This document shows positions 1 through 4,951 of a stretch of 5,037 bases of DNA, piece by piece. The DNA is taken from assembly GCA_013812805.1 (NCBI GenBank), contig JACCSV010000053.1, positions 1 through 5,037 of the forward strand, in the 5' to 3' direction. The first letter of the stretch is position 1. Every line of letters starts with the position of its first letter. Position numbers and translations under genes: made by a program. The stretch is from Sphingomonas sp. Its GTDB lineage: Bacteria; Pseudomonadota; Alphaproteobacteria; Sphingomonadales; Sphingomonadaceae. The notes under the pieces are model-generated. The model was given only the letters and a program-made list of their open reading frames with translations, had not been told where the DNA came from and searched no databases.

Positions 1-729
1 GGCCACCACCATCAGCTCACTAGGACCCGCCGGCATGTCGATCGCGGCGCCCCCAGCCAAGCTCGCCACCAGCCGCTTGGCTTCCGCAACCCAGGCGTTG
101 CCCGGGCCGCAAATCTTGTCGACGTTGGGGATAGCGCCGGCACCGAAGGCAAGCGCGGCGATCGCCTGCGCGCCGCCGGCCGTCCAGATCGAATTGATCC
201 CGCATAGCTCCGCCGCGAAAGCGATGATCGGGTCGAGGCCACCGCCTGATCGTGGCGGGGTGACCGCGACGATCTCTCGAACGCCGGCAACGCGCGCAGG
301 GATCGCGAGCATCAGCAGCGTCGAAAAAAGCGGGGTGCTGCCGCCCGGTATATACAGGCCAACGCGGTCGATCGGCCGCCAGACCTTGCGCACGGACAGC
401 CCCGGCGCTGTTTCCACGGCCACGTCCTGCGGCATGCAGGCTTCATGGAAAGCGCGGACGTTGCTGGCCGCGAGCTCGATCGCTTCCAGCTGGTCGGCGG
501 CCAGCAGCCGCCTTGCTTCGGCCGCCACCGGCGCGACCTCGACCAGGCGCGGCTCCTCGCCGTCGATACGTTGCGCGACTTCGCACAGAGCCTCCCAGCC
601 GCCGGAGCGCACCTGCTCGACGATCGCCGCGACCGTTGATTTCAACTGCGGATCCGTTCGTTGCTCCGGGCGCGCCAGCGCTGCCTTGCGCGCCGGCACG
701 TCGAGATCCTTCCAAATCAGCGTCTTCAC
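1..729 (-). CDS. hisD: Histidinol dehydrogenase HisD, N-terminal 243 codons (partial)
   Basis: HisD is a cytoplasmic, zinc-dependent, NAD-linked enzyme that oxidises L-histidinol through histidinal to L-histidine, the last two steps of histidine synthesis. The reverse frame is open from the GTG at 729 to the window edge. It reads like known HisD throughout: YIPGGSTPLFSTLLM near residue 125, GGAQAIAALAFG further on, CGPGNAWVAEAKR at 207-219, and AIDMPAGPSE at 229-238, which is part of the family signature. E. coli HisD has 434 residues, so a little over half is present. From the family, the zinc ligands (Gln259, His262, Asp360, His419 in E. coli numbering) lie beyond the edge and cannot be checked. 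The GTG start overlaps the hisG stop (GTGA, four bases), pointing to translational coupling; no strong Shine-Dalgarno precedes it. Identity is very secure; the exact start is fairly secure. Confidence 0.96.
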   Translation of the reverse strand, partial: MKTLIWKDLDVPARKAALARPEQRTDPQLKSTVAAIVEQVRSGGWEALCEVAQRIDGEEPRLVEVAPVAAEARRLLAADQLEAIELAASNVRAFHEACMPQDVAVETAPGLSVRKVWRPIDRVGLYIPGGSTPLFSTLLMLAIPARVAGVREIVAVTPPRSGGGLDPIIAFAAELCGINSIWTAGGAQAIAALAFGAGAIPNVDKICGPGNAWVAEAKRLVASLAGGAAIDMPAGPSELMVVA

Positions 730-1616
730 ATCATCATCTTTTCGATCGGTACGACCAGGATCGCCGACGCGCCGGCGCTCTTGAGCTTCTGCAAGGTCTC
801 CCAGAAGATGGATTCCTGGCAGACGGCGTGGACGGCGAAGTGGCCGGGCCGGCCGTGCAGCGGCAGGATCGTCGGCGCCTCGGCGCCGGGCAAGATGGCG
901 GTGATCTGCTCGAGCGAGTCCTCGGTGGCGTTGAGCATGATGTACTTCGATTCCTTGGTCGCGAGCACACCATCGACGCGGCTGAGCAGGCCCGCCGCGA
1001 TCTGCGAGCGCGCTTCGTCCAGCGGTTTGCGGGTGCGCAGCAGCACCGCCTGGCTCTCGAGCACCGTTTCCACCGGGCGCAGCCCATTGGCCTCCAGCGT
1101 CGCTCCGGTGGACACCAGGTCGCAGACAAAATTGGCGATCTGCAGCCTCGGCGCAAGTTCGACCGCGCCGTTCATCTTAACCACCGTCGCGTCCACGCCG
1201 CGCTCGCGCAGGAACCGCTCGGTCAGTCGCGGATAGGATGTCGCGATGCGGGTTCCAGCAAGCGACTGCGGCCCCTCGTAGGTCAGGCTCTCCGGCGCCG
1301 CGAGCTTGAGGCTACAGCGGCCGAAGCCGAGCTCGGCGAGGACTTCGTACTTTGGCTCGGCCTGGCCGAGCGCGAACTCCTCGAGCACGTTCTGGCCGAC
1401 GATCCCGAATTCGCATACCCCGTCGCTGACGAAGGTCGGGATGTCGTCGTCGCGCACGAACATCAGCTCGGCCGGGAAATTCTCGACGCCCGCCGTCAGG
1501 CTGTTCTTGGTCGTCTGGATGCGGAAACCGGCGTCGCGGAGCAGCTGCTGGCTGGATTCCGACAGTCGCCCGCTCTTTTGCAGCGCGATGTGCAGCCGCG
1601 AGCGGTCAGCGAGCAT
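726..1616 (-). CDS. hisG: ATP phosphoribosyltransferase HisG, long form
   Basis: HisG catalyses the first step of histidine biosynthesis, joining ATP and PRPP to give N1-(5-phosphoribosyl)-ATP, and is the usual target of histidine feedback inhibition. The 296-residue product opens with RLHIALQKSGRL (7-18), as long-form HisG proteins do. It carries the PRPP-binding stretch DLVSTGATLEANGL at 166-179 and continues past about residue 225 into the extra C-terminal regulatory domain that short HisG lacks (PLHGRPGHFAVHAV at 252-265). A long form works without a HisZ partner and is allosterically inhibited by histidine (family knowledge). I chose the ATG at 1616 because homology begins there. An upstream in-frame ATG at 1721 would add 35 unrelated residues that are read inside the preceding gene. 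The start overlaps the end of the YerC-like gene by 11 bases and the stop overlaps hisD by 4, so the three genes form a tight operon. Confidence 0.96.
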   Translation of the reverse strand: MLADRSRLHIALQKSGRLSESSQQLLRDAGFRIQTTKNSLTAGVENFPAELMFVRDDDIPTFVSDGVCEFGIVGQNVLEEFALGQAEPKYEVLAELGFGRCSLKLAAPESLTYEGPQSLAGTRIATSYPRLTERFLRERGVDATVVKMNGAVELAPRLQIANFVCDLVSTGATLEANGLRPVETVLESQAVLLRTRKPLDEARSQIAAGLLSRVDGVLATKESKYIMLNATEDSLEQITAILPGAEAPTILPLHGRPGHFAVHAVCQESIFWETLQKLKSAGASAILVVPIEKMMM

Positions 1617-1935
1617 TGCTGGCCTGCAGCGCGTCGATGGTGTGGCGATAGCCCTGATTGGGCTCGTGGCGAAGGAACCGCCCGACCCTGACGATGGTCG
1701 TAGTGCTGACACCGGTCGCATCGTGGATGTTGCGGTATGACAGGTCGGTCGAGTCGAGCAGCCGGGCGACGTGCCAGCGCTCCGCCAGCGTGCGGATTTC
1801 GGCAGGCGTGCACAGATCGAGCAACAGGCGCCGCATTTCCGTCCGGTTAGCGGGCGCCAGCAGGGCGCCGCACAACTCGTCGGTAAGCACGGACAGGTCC
1901 CGGCTTGGCGAGACTGCGGGCTGATCCACGCCCAT
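1606..1935 (-). CDS. YerC/YecD-type TrpR-superfamily DNA-binding regulator
   Basis: This is a small (109 aa) predicted cytoplasmic transcription factor of the TrpR-related YerC/YecD family. The family core is plain: TDELCGALL (18-26), then LCTPAEIRTLAERWHVARLLD (41-61). A helix-turn-helix follows, LSYRNIHDATGVSTTT (65-80) with the continuing helix IVRVGRFLRH (81-90). It is the first gene of the hisG-hisD operon and overlaps hisG by 11 bases. I recall TrpR-like YerC/HisR proteins being proposed as histidine regulators in Gram-positive bacteria; here the position makes the same role likely, but that is inference, as is any guess that histidine is the corepressor. I prefer the ATG at 1935, preceded by GGAA about eight bases upstream. 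An in-frame GTG at 1959 would add eight residues (MLTHWNKN), but it lies inside the palindrome and lacks a ribosome binding site. Confidence 0.88.
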   Translation of the reverse strand: MGVDQPAVSPSRDLSVLTDELCGALLAPANRTEMRRLLLDLCTPAEIRTLAERWHVARLLDSTDLSYRNIHDATGVSTTTIVRVGRFLRHEPNQGYRHTIDALQASNAR

Positions 1936-1943
1936 ATTCTTGT

Positions 1944-1965
1944 TCCAATGTGTTAACACGTTGGA
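1944..1965. promoter_or_regulatory. Palindromic operator candidate ahead of the his operon
   Basis: The 22 bases form an inverted repeat in which 10 of 11 base pairs match. The perfect ten-base centre is GTGTTAACAC (1950-1959), flanked after one mismatched pair (1949/1960) by TCCAA on the left and TTGGA on the right. It ends eight bases before the chosen ATG of the YerC-like gene, close to the expected transcription start. The central GTTAAC is identical to the core of the E. coli trp operator, although TrpR's outer recognition bases are not conserved. A dimeric regulator binding here would block transcription of its own gene, hisG and hisD. The palindrome is seen directly; the binding protein is inferred. 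Confidence 0.62.
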
Positions 1966-1969
1966 GCGC

Positions 1970-1996
1970 AGTTAAGCGCTTCCGCCGTGAAGTCAA
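1970..1996 (-). promoter_or_regulatory. Possible sigma-70-type promoter of the yerC-like-hisG-hisD operon
   Basis: On the minus strand TTGACT (1996-1991) is a good -35 element. The only plausible -10 elements are weak: TTAACT (1975-1970, spacer 15) or TAACTG one base further (spacer 16). The start point predicted from either lies inside or at the edge of the 1944-1965 palindrome, the usual place for a repressor site. The -35 is convincing, the -10 is not. Confidence 0.35.
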
Positions 1997-2053
1997 GGGT
2001 CCGCGGCGAAGTCCGGATCGGGCTTGCGCGACACACATGGACCAAGGTCAGGT

Positions 2054-2081
2054 GCATCCGTGAGAAGCCGGGGCTCGTAAC
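2054..2081 (+). promoter_or_regulatory. Possible ECF-type promoter of the FAS1 lipoprotein gene
   Basis: GCATCC (2054-2059) and CGTAAC (2076-2081) are separated by 16 bases and end 29 bases before the FAS1 start codon. I recall mycobacterial SigK promoters having a CCATCC-like -35, so this would suit the SigK-type sigma factor encoded downstream, but my memory of that consensus is uncertain. The proposed -10 falls in the loop of a hairpin (2067-2087), and the same pair is not found upstream of the sigma gene. This is a weak, testable suggestion. Confidence 0.22.
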
Positions 2082-2087
2082 TCCGGC
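2067..2087 (+). repeat. Short inverted repeat in the FAS1 gene's upstream region
   Basis: GCCGGGG (2067-2073) can pair with CTCCGGC (2081-2087), seven pairs including one G-U, around the seven-base loop CTCGTAA. It stands 13 bases before the AGGAG ribosome binding site (2101-2105). No T-run follows, so it is not a terminator for this strand. It may be a 5' leader stem or a chance structure in GC-rich DNA. Confidence 0.3.
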
Positions 2088-2110
2088 GTTAACAAACACC
2101 AGGAGCGAAG

Positions 2111-2683
2111 ATGACCTTACTTTCGAAAGCAACGCTGATTGCCACCGCCGTCGCCATCAGCGGCTGCACGACGATGAGCCCGATGGCCGGTACCGCCGGC
2201 GGCATTTCCTACGTCGGGGGCGCCGCGATGTACCCCAACCAGACGATCGTCGCCAATGCGGTGAATTCGCCCGACCACACGACCCTGGTCGCGGCAGTCA
2301 AGGCTGCCGGTCTCGTGGATACGCTGTCGGGCGCCGGGCCGTTCACTGTGTTCGCACCGACCAACACCGCCTTCGGCAAGCTTCCCGCAGGCACGGTCGA
2401 CACGCTGGTCCTGCCGCAGAACAAGTCGACGCTGCAGTCGGTGCTGACCTACCACGTGGTCCCCGGACGGGTCACGGCGGCCGAGCTGATCGCGCTGATC
2501 CAGTCGTCGGGTGGGCGGGCGACGCTGACCACCGTCCAAGGCGCGCCGCTTTATGCGACCTTGATGGGTTCGACCGTGATGCTGACCGATGCCAAGGGCA
2601 ACAGCGGCCACGTCACCCAGGCCGACGTTTTGCAGTCGAACGGCGTTATCCACGTCGTCGACACCGTGTTGATGCCCGCATAG
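2111..2683 (+). CDS. FAS1 (fasciclin)-domain lipoprotein
   Basis: This is a predicted exported lipoprotein of 190 residues. The N-terminus has a lysine (K6), a hydrophobic stretch ATLIATAVA and a lipobox AISGC with Cys19 as the lipidated residue, so the mature protein should be membrane-anchored facing the periplasm. One FAS1 domain fills about residues 45-189. Its two conserved boxes are FTVFAPTNTAF (78-88) and SNGVIHVVDTVLMP (176-189), with the central YHVVPG at 114-119. FAS1 domains usually mediate adhesion or protein-protein contacts; no enzyme activity is expected. The start is secure: AGGAG lies five bases before the ATG. It is followed, after 130 bases, by a SigK-like sigma factor and its RskA-type anti-sigma factor. 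Mycobacterial SigK drives the FAS1 proteins MPT70 and MPT83, so this gene is the natural candidate target (inference). Annotation of the domain is very secure; the biological role is unknown. Confidence 0.93.
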   Translation: MTLLSKATLIATAVAISGCTTMSPMAGTAGGISYVGGAAMYPNQTIVANAVNSPDHTTLVAAVKAAGLVDTLSGAGPFTVFAPTNTAFGKLPAGTVDTLVLPQNKSTLQSVLTYHVVPGRVTAAELIALIQSSGGRATLTTVQGAPLYATLMGSTVMLTDAKGNSGHVTQADVLQSNGVIHVVDTVLMPA

Positions 2684-2711
2684 CGCGTCCGGTCCCTCCT
2701 AGCGGATGCGC

Positions 2712-2810
2712 GCGGCCGGAGCGAAGCGATTGACTCAGCCCCTTGGTCATTTCGCCGACGCTCCGGTCGCACTCCCCTTTCCCTTGCGAGCGGCTTGCGG
2801 CAAGGGGAGT
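2712..2810 (+). promoter_or_regulatory. Structured leader of the sigma gene with a hairpin over its ribosome binding site
   Basis: The FAS1-sigma gap can form two abutting stems. Stem 1 pairs GCGGCCGGAGCG (2712-2723) with CGCTCCGGTCGC (2759-2770): twelve pairs, one of them G-U. Its 35-base loop holds a smaller TGAC/GTCA stem (2731-2734/2746-2749). Stem 2 begins at the very next base: ACTCCCCTT (2771-2779) pairs perfectly with AAGGGGAGT (2802-2810). The right arm of stem 2 contains AGGGGAG (2803-2809), the Shine-Dalgarno sequence four bases before the sigma ATG at 2814. A competing stem CCCTTGC/GCAAGGG (2781-2787/2800-2806) would also cover it. This suggests translational control of the sigma factor, for example a thermosensor or ligand-sensitive leader. 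No long T-run follows, so a classical terminator is less likely. A degenerate copy of a dispersed intergenic repeat is another possibility. Confidence 0.5.
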
Positions 2811-2813
2811 TTG

Positions 2814-3371
2814 ATGAGCGCTGCTCCGGCCCCCAACGCACTCGAGCTGGTTCCGATCATGCAAGCCGTCGCGGCTGGCGATCGCAAGGCGCTTGCTGAT
2901 CTTTACGGTCGAACCTCGGCAAAGTTGTACGGAATCTGCATTCGGCTCCTCGGCAGCGAGCCAGAAGCCGAGGATGTCCTCCAGGACGTCTATCTGACTG
3001 TCTGGAACAAGGCCGGAAGCTTCGATGGCAACAAGGCCAGCCCGATTACCTGGCTCGCCGTCCTCGCCCGCAACAAGGCGATCGACCGGCTGCGCCGGCA
3101 AACCGCGCCGACAACCACCTTCGATGATGCGCCTGACCTGGCCGACGATGCTCCATCCGCGCTCGAGGTTCTCCAGCAGGATGAGGACCAGAAGCGCCTC
3201 AACGGCTGCCTCGATGAGCTGGACGATCAGCAGCGCGACTCAATTCGTTCGGCTTTCCTCGACGGAGCGACGTATCCGCAGCTCGCCGAGCGCGAACGCG
3301 TCCCGCTGGGCACGATGAAAAGCTGGATCCGCCGCGGCCTGCTCCGCCTTCGCGGGTGTCTCGAGCGATGA
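2814..3371 (+). CDS. ECF-family RNA polymerase sigma factor, SigK-like
   Basis: This 185-residue protein has the two domains of an extracytoplasmic-function sigma factor. Region 2 covers about residues 27-96, with the core-binding segment AEDVLQDVYLTVW (52-64) and the -10-recognising segment ITWLAVLARNKAIDRLRR (78-95). Region 4 covers about 128-183, with the helix-turn-helix GATYPQLAERERVPLGTMKS (151-170) that contacts the -35 element. It would direct RNA polymerase to a small regulon, held in check by the protein encoded next, whose start overlaps its stop (ATGA). I chose the ATG at 2814 because AGGGGAG precedes it by four bases and family homology begins nearby. An in-frame ATG at 2706 would add 36 unrelated residues read across an obvious RNA-structure region. 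SigK-like is inferred from the RskA partner and the FAS1 neighbour rather than from residue-level classification. Confidence 0.92.
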   Translation: MSAAPAPNALELVPIMQAVAAGDRKALADLYGRTSAKLYGICIRLLGSEPEAEDVLQDVYLTVWNKAGSFDGNKASPITWLAVLARNKAIDRLRRQTAPTTTFDDAPDLADDAPSALEVLQQDEDQKRLNGCLDELDDQQRDSIRSAFLDGATYPQLAERERVPLGTMKSWIRRGLLRLRGCLER

Positions 3372-4111
3372 CCGACGCCCGCAACCTCACCCCCGACGAC
3401 CGCGCGTCGCTTGCCGGCGAGTTCGTGCTTGGGCTGCTGGATGGCGAGGAGCAGGAGCTTGCGCGCTCGCTGCTGGTAACCGACGGCGCCTTTCGCTTGG
3501 AGGTCGCGCGCTGGTCGGGCCGCCTGTCCCCGCTGCTGGACGAGGTCGACGAAGTTCGACCGCCCGAGCCGCTGTGGGGACGGATCAGCGAGCGCATTAG
3601 CGAACCGTTGCGCCCAAGCGCTGAAATTCACCAGCTTCGCCGCAAGGTCACGGTGTGGCGCGGCGTCTCGGGAGCGGCGATGGCGATGGCCGCAAGCCTG
3701 GCTCTGTTCCTCGTCATTCAACCGCGTACAGTCGCGCCGCCCGCACCCGCACCGGTCCGGGAACAGCCGGCAGCGCCGCTGGTGGCCAAGATCGGCACCG
3801 AGGACGCGCCCATGGCGATGGTCGCGACCTGGGATTCGGCCAATCGCCGGCTCATGGTTGCAGCGGCCGCCGCGACTCCGGCCGGACCAGAGCATTCGCA
3901 CGAATTATGGGTAATCCCGACCGACGGGACTCCGCGCTCGCTCGGGATCATGCCCGACCAGCCGACCAAGCGCATGGCCATTGGCGAACCGGTGGCAAGG
4001 CAAATCCACGAAGGCGCGACGCTGGCGGTGTCGCTCGAACCCCGGGGTGGCTCTACGACCGGGCTGCCGACGGGGCCGGTTATCGCTTCGGGCAAGCTGG
4101 AGAGCGCCTGA
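3368..4111 (+). CDS. RskA-type membrane anti-sigma factor
   Basis: This 247-residue inner-membrane protein should bind and silence the ECF sigma factor encoded just before it. The N-terminal 95 residues form a cytoplasmic anti-sigma domain (LAGEFVLGLLDGEEQELARSL, 15-35, then RWSGRLSPLLDEV, 48-60). One membrane span follows at about 98-117 (VSGAAMAMAASLALFLVIQP), then a Pro/Ala-rich linker (122-137) and a periplasmic RskA domain. That domain has HELWVIPTDGTPRSLGI (178-194) and GATLAVSLEPRGGSTTGLPT (216-235), both typical of the family. There is no cysteine in the whole protein, so it is not a zinc-binding (HxxxCxxC) redox-sensing anti-sigma. In mycobacteria, RskA is inactivated by regulated proteolysis in the membrane; a similar release is expected here but not visible in the sequence. 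The ATG at 3368 overlaps the sigma stop, giving coupled, roughly matched synthesis. Identity is secure. Confidence 0.92.
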   Translation: MTDARNLTPDDRASLAGEFVLGLLDGEEQELARSLLVTDGAFRLEVARWSGRLSPLLDEVDEVRPPEPLWGRISERISEPLRPSAEIHQLRRKVTVWRGVSGAAMAMAASLALFLVIQPRTVAPPAPAPVREQPAAPLVAKIGTEDAPMAMVATWDSANRRLMVAAAAATPAGPEHSHELWVIPTDGTPRSLGIMPDQPTKRMAIGEPVARQIHEGATLAVSLEPRGGSTTGLPTGPVIASGKLESA

Positions 4112-4122
4112 CAGGTCGTAGC

Positions 4123-4148
4123 GGAACCAGCAGCTTTGCAACGCCGTT
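4123..4148 (+). promoter_or_regulatory. EcfG-type general stress promoter candidate
   Basis: GGAACC (4123-4128) and CGTT (4145-4148) are separated by 16 bases, matching the GGAAC-N(16-17)-cGTT promoter of the alphaproteobacterial general stress sigma factor EcfG/SigT (family knowledge). I found no other GGAAC in the window with CGTT at a suitable distance. The site lies between the anti-sigma stop (4111) and the nucleotidyltransferase start (4160). The predicted transcription start, about 4154-4157, would leave a nearly leaderless message. Alternatively the gene may also be reached by read-through from the sigma operon, since no terminator is visible in between. Confidence 0.55.
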
Positions 4149-4159
4149 GGGACAAGCGC

Positions 4160-4942
4160 ATGAACGAGCAACGCCCTCTTGAGAAATCGCACTTCGAGCC
4201 GCCGCCGCTGGCCGAGCAATTTTATACCGAGGTGGTCAAGCTGCTGGCGCAATCGGACATCCCGTTCCTGCTGTCCGGCACCTACGCTTTGTCCTGCTAC
4301 ACCGGCATTTCACGGCCGACCAAGGATGTCGACGTATTCGCCACCGCCGGCGACTCGCTCAAAATCCTCGCCCACTTCCGAGACAAGGAATTCGACGTCG
4401 AGATTGTCGATGAGCGGTGGCTGGCGCGGATCACCCGCGGCGAGCTGTTCGTCGATGTCATCTTCAACATGCCGACGGCGTCCACTCACGTCACCGACGA
4501 CTGGTTCCACAATGCGCCGAATGCGCAATTGTTCGGGACCGCGGTCAAGCTGGTTCCGCCGACGGAGTTCGTGTGGTCGAAGATGTTCGTTCAGGACCGC
4601 TACCGCTACGATGGCGCCGACGTCGTCCACATGATCCTCAAGCGCCACGAGGAGATCGACTGGCATCGGCTGCTCTCGCACATGGAGCTCTATTGGGAAG
4701 TGCTGCTGATGCACCTGCTCAATTTCCGTTTCATCTACCCGAGCGAGCGCGACGACATCCCGACCTGGCTGATGGACGAATTGCTCGAGCGCCTGCGGGT
4801 CCAGTCGAGCATTCCCGCGCCGGGGATGAAGGTGTGCCGCGGCCGCATCTTCTCGCCGCGCGACTATCTGCCCGACGTCGCCGACTGGGGCTTTTCGGAA
4901 CCGGTCGGCAACCTCGAAGAACAATATTCAGACAAGCACTGA
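4160..4942 (+). CDS. Uncharacterised polymerase-beta-fold nucleotidyltransferase
   Basis: I recognise the fold but not a named protein. The 260-residue product has the three parts of the pol-beta nucleotidyltransferase active site. These are LLSGTYAL (37-44, with the loop glycine G40), KDVDVF (55-60, metal ligands D56 and D58) and ELFVDVIF (95-102, third acid D99). A helical region follows with EFVWSKMFVQDRYRYDGADV (136-155), like the second domain of MNT/AbiEii-type and DUF-class nucleotidyltransferases. The C-terminus has an unusual segment, MKVCRGRIFSPRDYLPDV (223-240), probably family-specific. The protein should transfer a nucleotide from an NTP to an unknown protein, RNA or small molecule. 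It is cytoplasmic, with no signal peptide. The ATG at 4160 is preceded by GGGA seven bases upstream; a TTG at 4136 overlaps the promoter candidate and is unlikely. A metallophosphoesterase gene follows nine bases after the stop. The fold is fairly sure; the substrate is unknown. Confidence 0.82.
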   Translation: MNEQRPLEKSHFEPPPLAEQFYTEVVKLLAQSDIPFLLSGTYALSCYTGISRPTKDVDVFATAGDSLKILAHFRDKEFDVEIVDERWLARITRGELFVDVIFNMPTASTHVTDDWFHNAPNAQLFGTAVKLVPPTEFVWSKMFVQDRYRYDGADVVHMILKRHEEIDWHRLLSHMELYWEVLLMHLLNFRFIYPSERDDIPTWLMDELLERLRVQSSIPAPGMKVCRGRIFSPRDYLPDVADWGFSEPVGNLEEQYSDKH

Positions 4943-4946
4943 GGAG
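4941..4946 (+). promoter_or_regulatory. Ribosome binding site of the metallophosphoesterase gene
   Basis: GAGGAG overlaps the last two bases of the nucleotidyltransferase stop codon and stands five bases before a GTG. It fixes that GTG (4952) as the start and indicates coupled translation of the two genes. Confidence 0.75.
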
Positions 4947-4951
4947 TTTGA

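Noticed and set aside
513..1691. A 392-residue plus-strand open frame opposite hisG and hisD
   Set aside because: It is rich in Arg, Ala and Gly, resembles no family I know, and is explained by high GC on the strand opposite two secure genes.
726..1721. Longer hisG starting at the ATG at 1721
   Set aside because: The 35 extra residues have no HisG character and come from reading the regulator gene in another frame; the ATG at 1616 fits the family start.
2088..2093. A second GTTAAC upstream of the FAS1 gene, as a possible second operator
   Set aside because: The bases on either side do not continue the palindrome, unlike the 1944-1965 site.
2730..2735. TTGACT as a -35 element for the sigma gene
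   Set aside because: No acceptable -10 hexamer is found 15-18 bases downstream, and the sequence takes part in a small stem in the leader.
2771..2810. The ACTCCCCTT/AAGGGGAGT hairpin as the terminator of the FAS1 gene
   Set aside because: Only three T residues follow, and the right arm is the ribosome binding site of the next gene, so a leader role is more economical; attenuation cannot be fully excluded.
2706..2813. N-terminal extension of the sigma factor from the ATG at 2706
   Set aside because: The 36 residues are not sigma-like, and the ATG at 2814 has a strong ribosome binding site; the region is better explained as a structured leader.
3227..3901. A 224-residue minus-strand open frame opposite the sigma and anti-sigma genes
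   Set aside because: Arg-rich, low-complexity composition and full overlap with two well-supported genes.
4310..4924. A 204-residue minus-strand open frame opposite the nucleotidyltransferase
   Set aside because: It mirrors the codons of the plus-strand gene, whose active-site motifs are intact; no ribosome binding site or family resemblance is seen.
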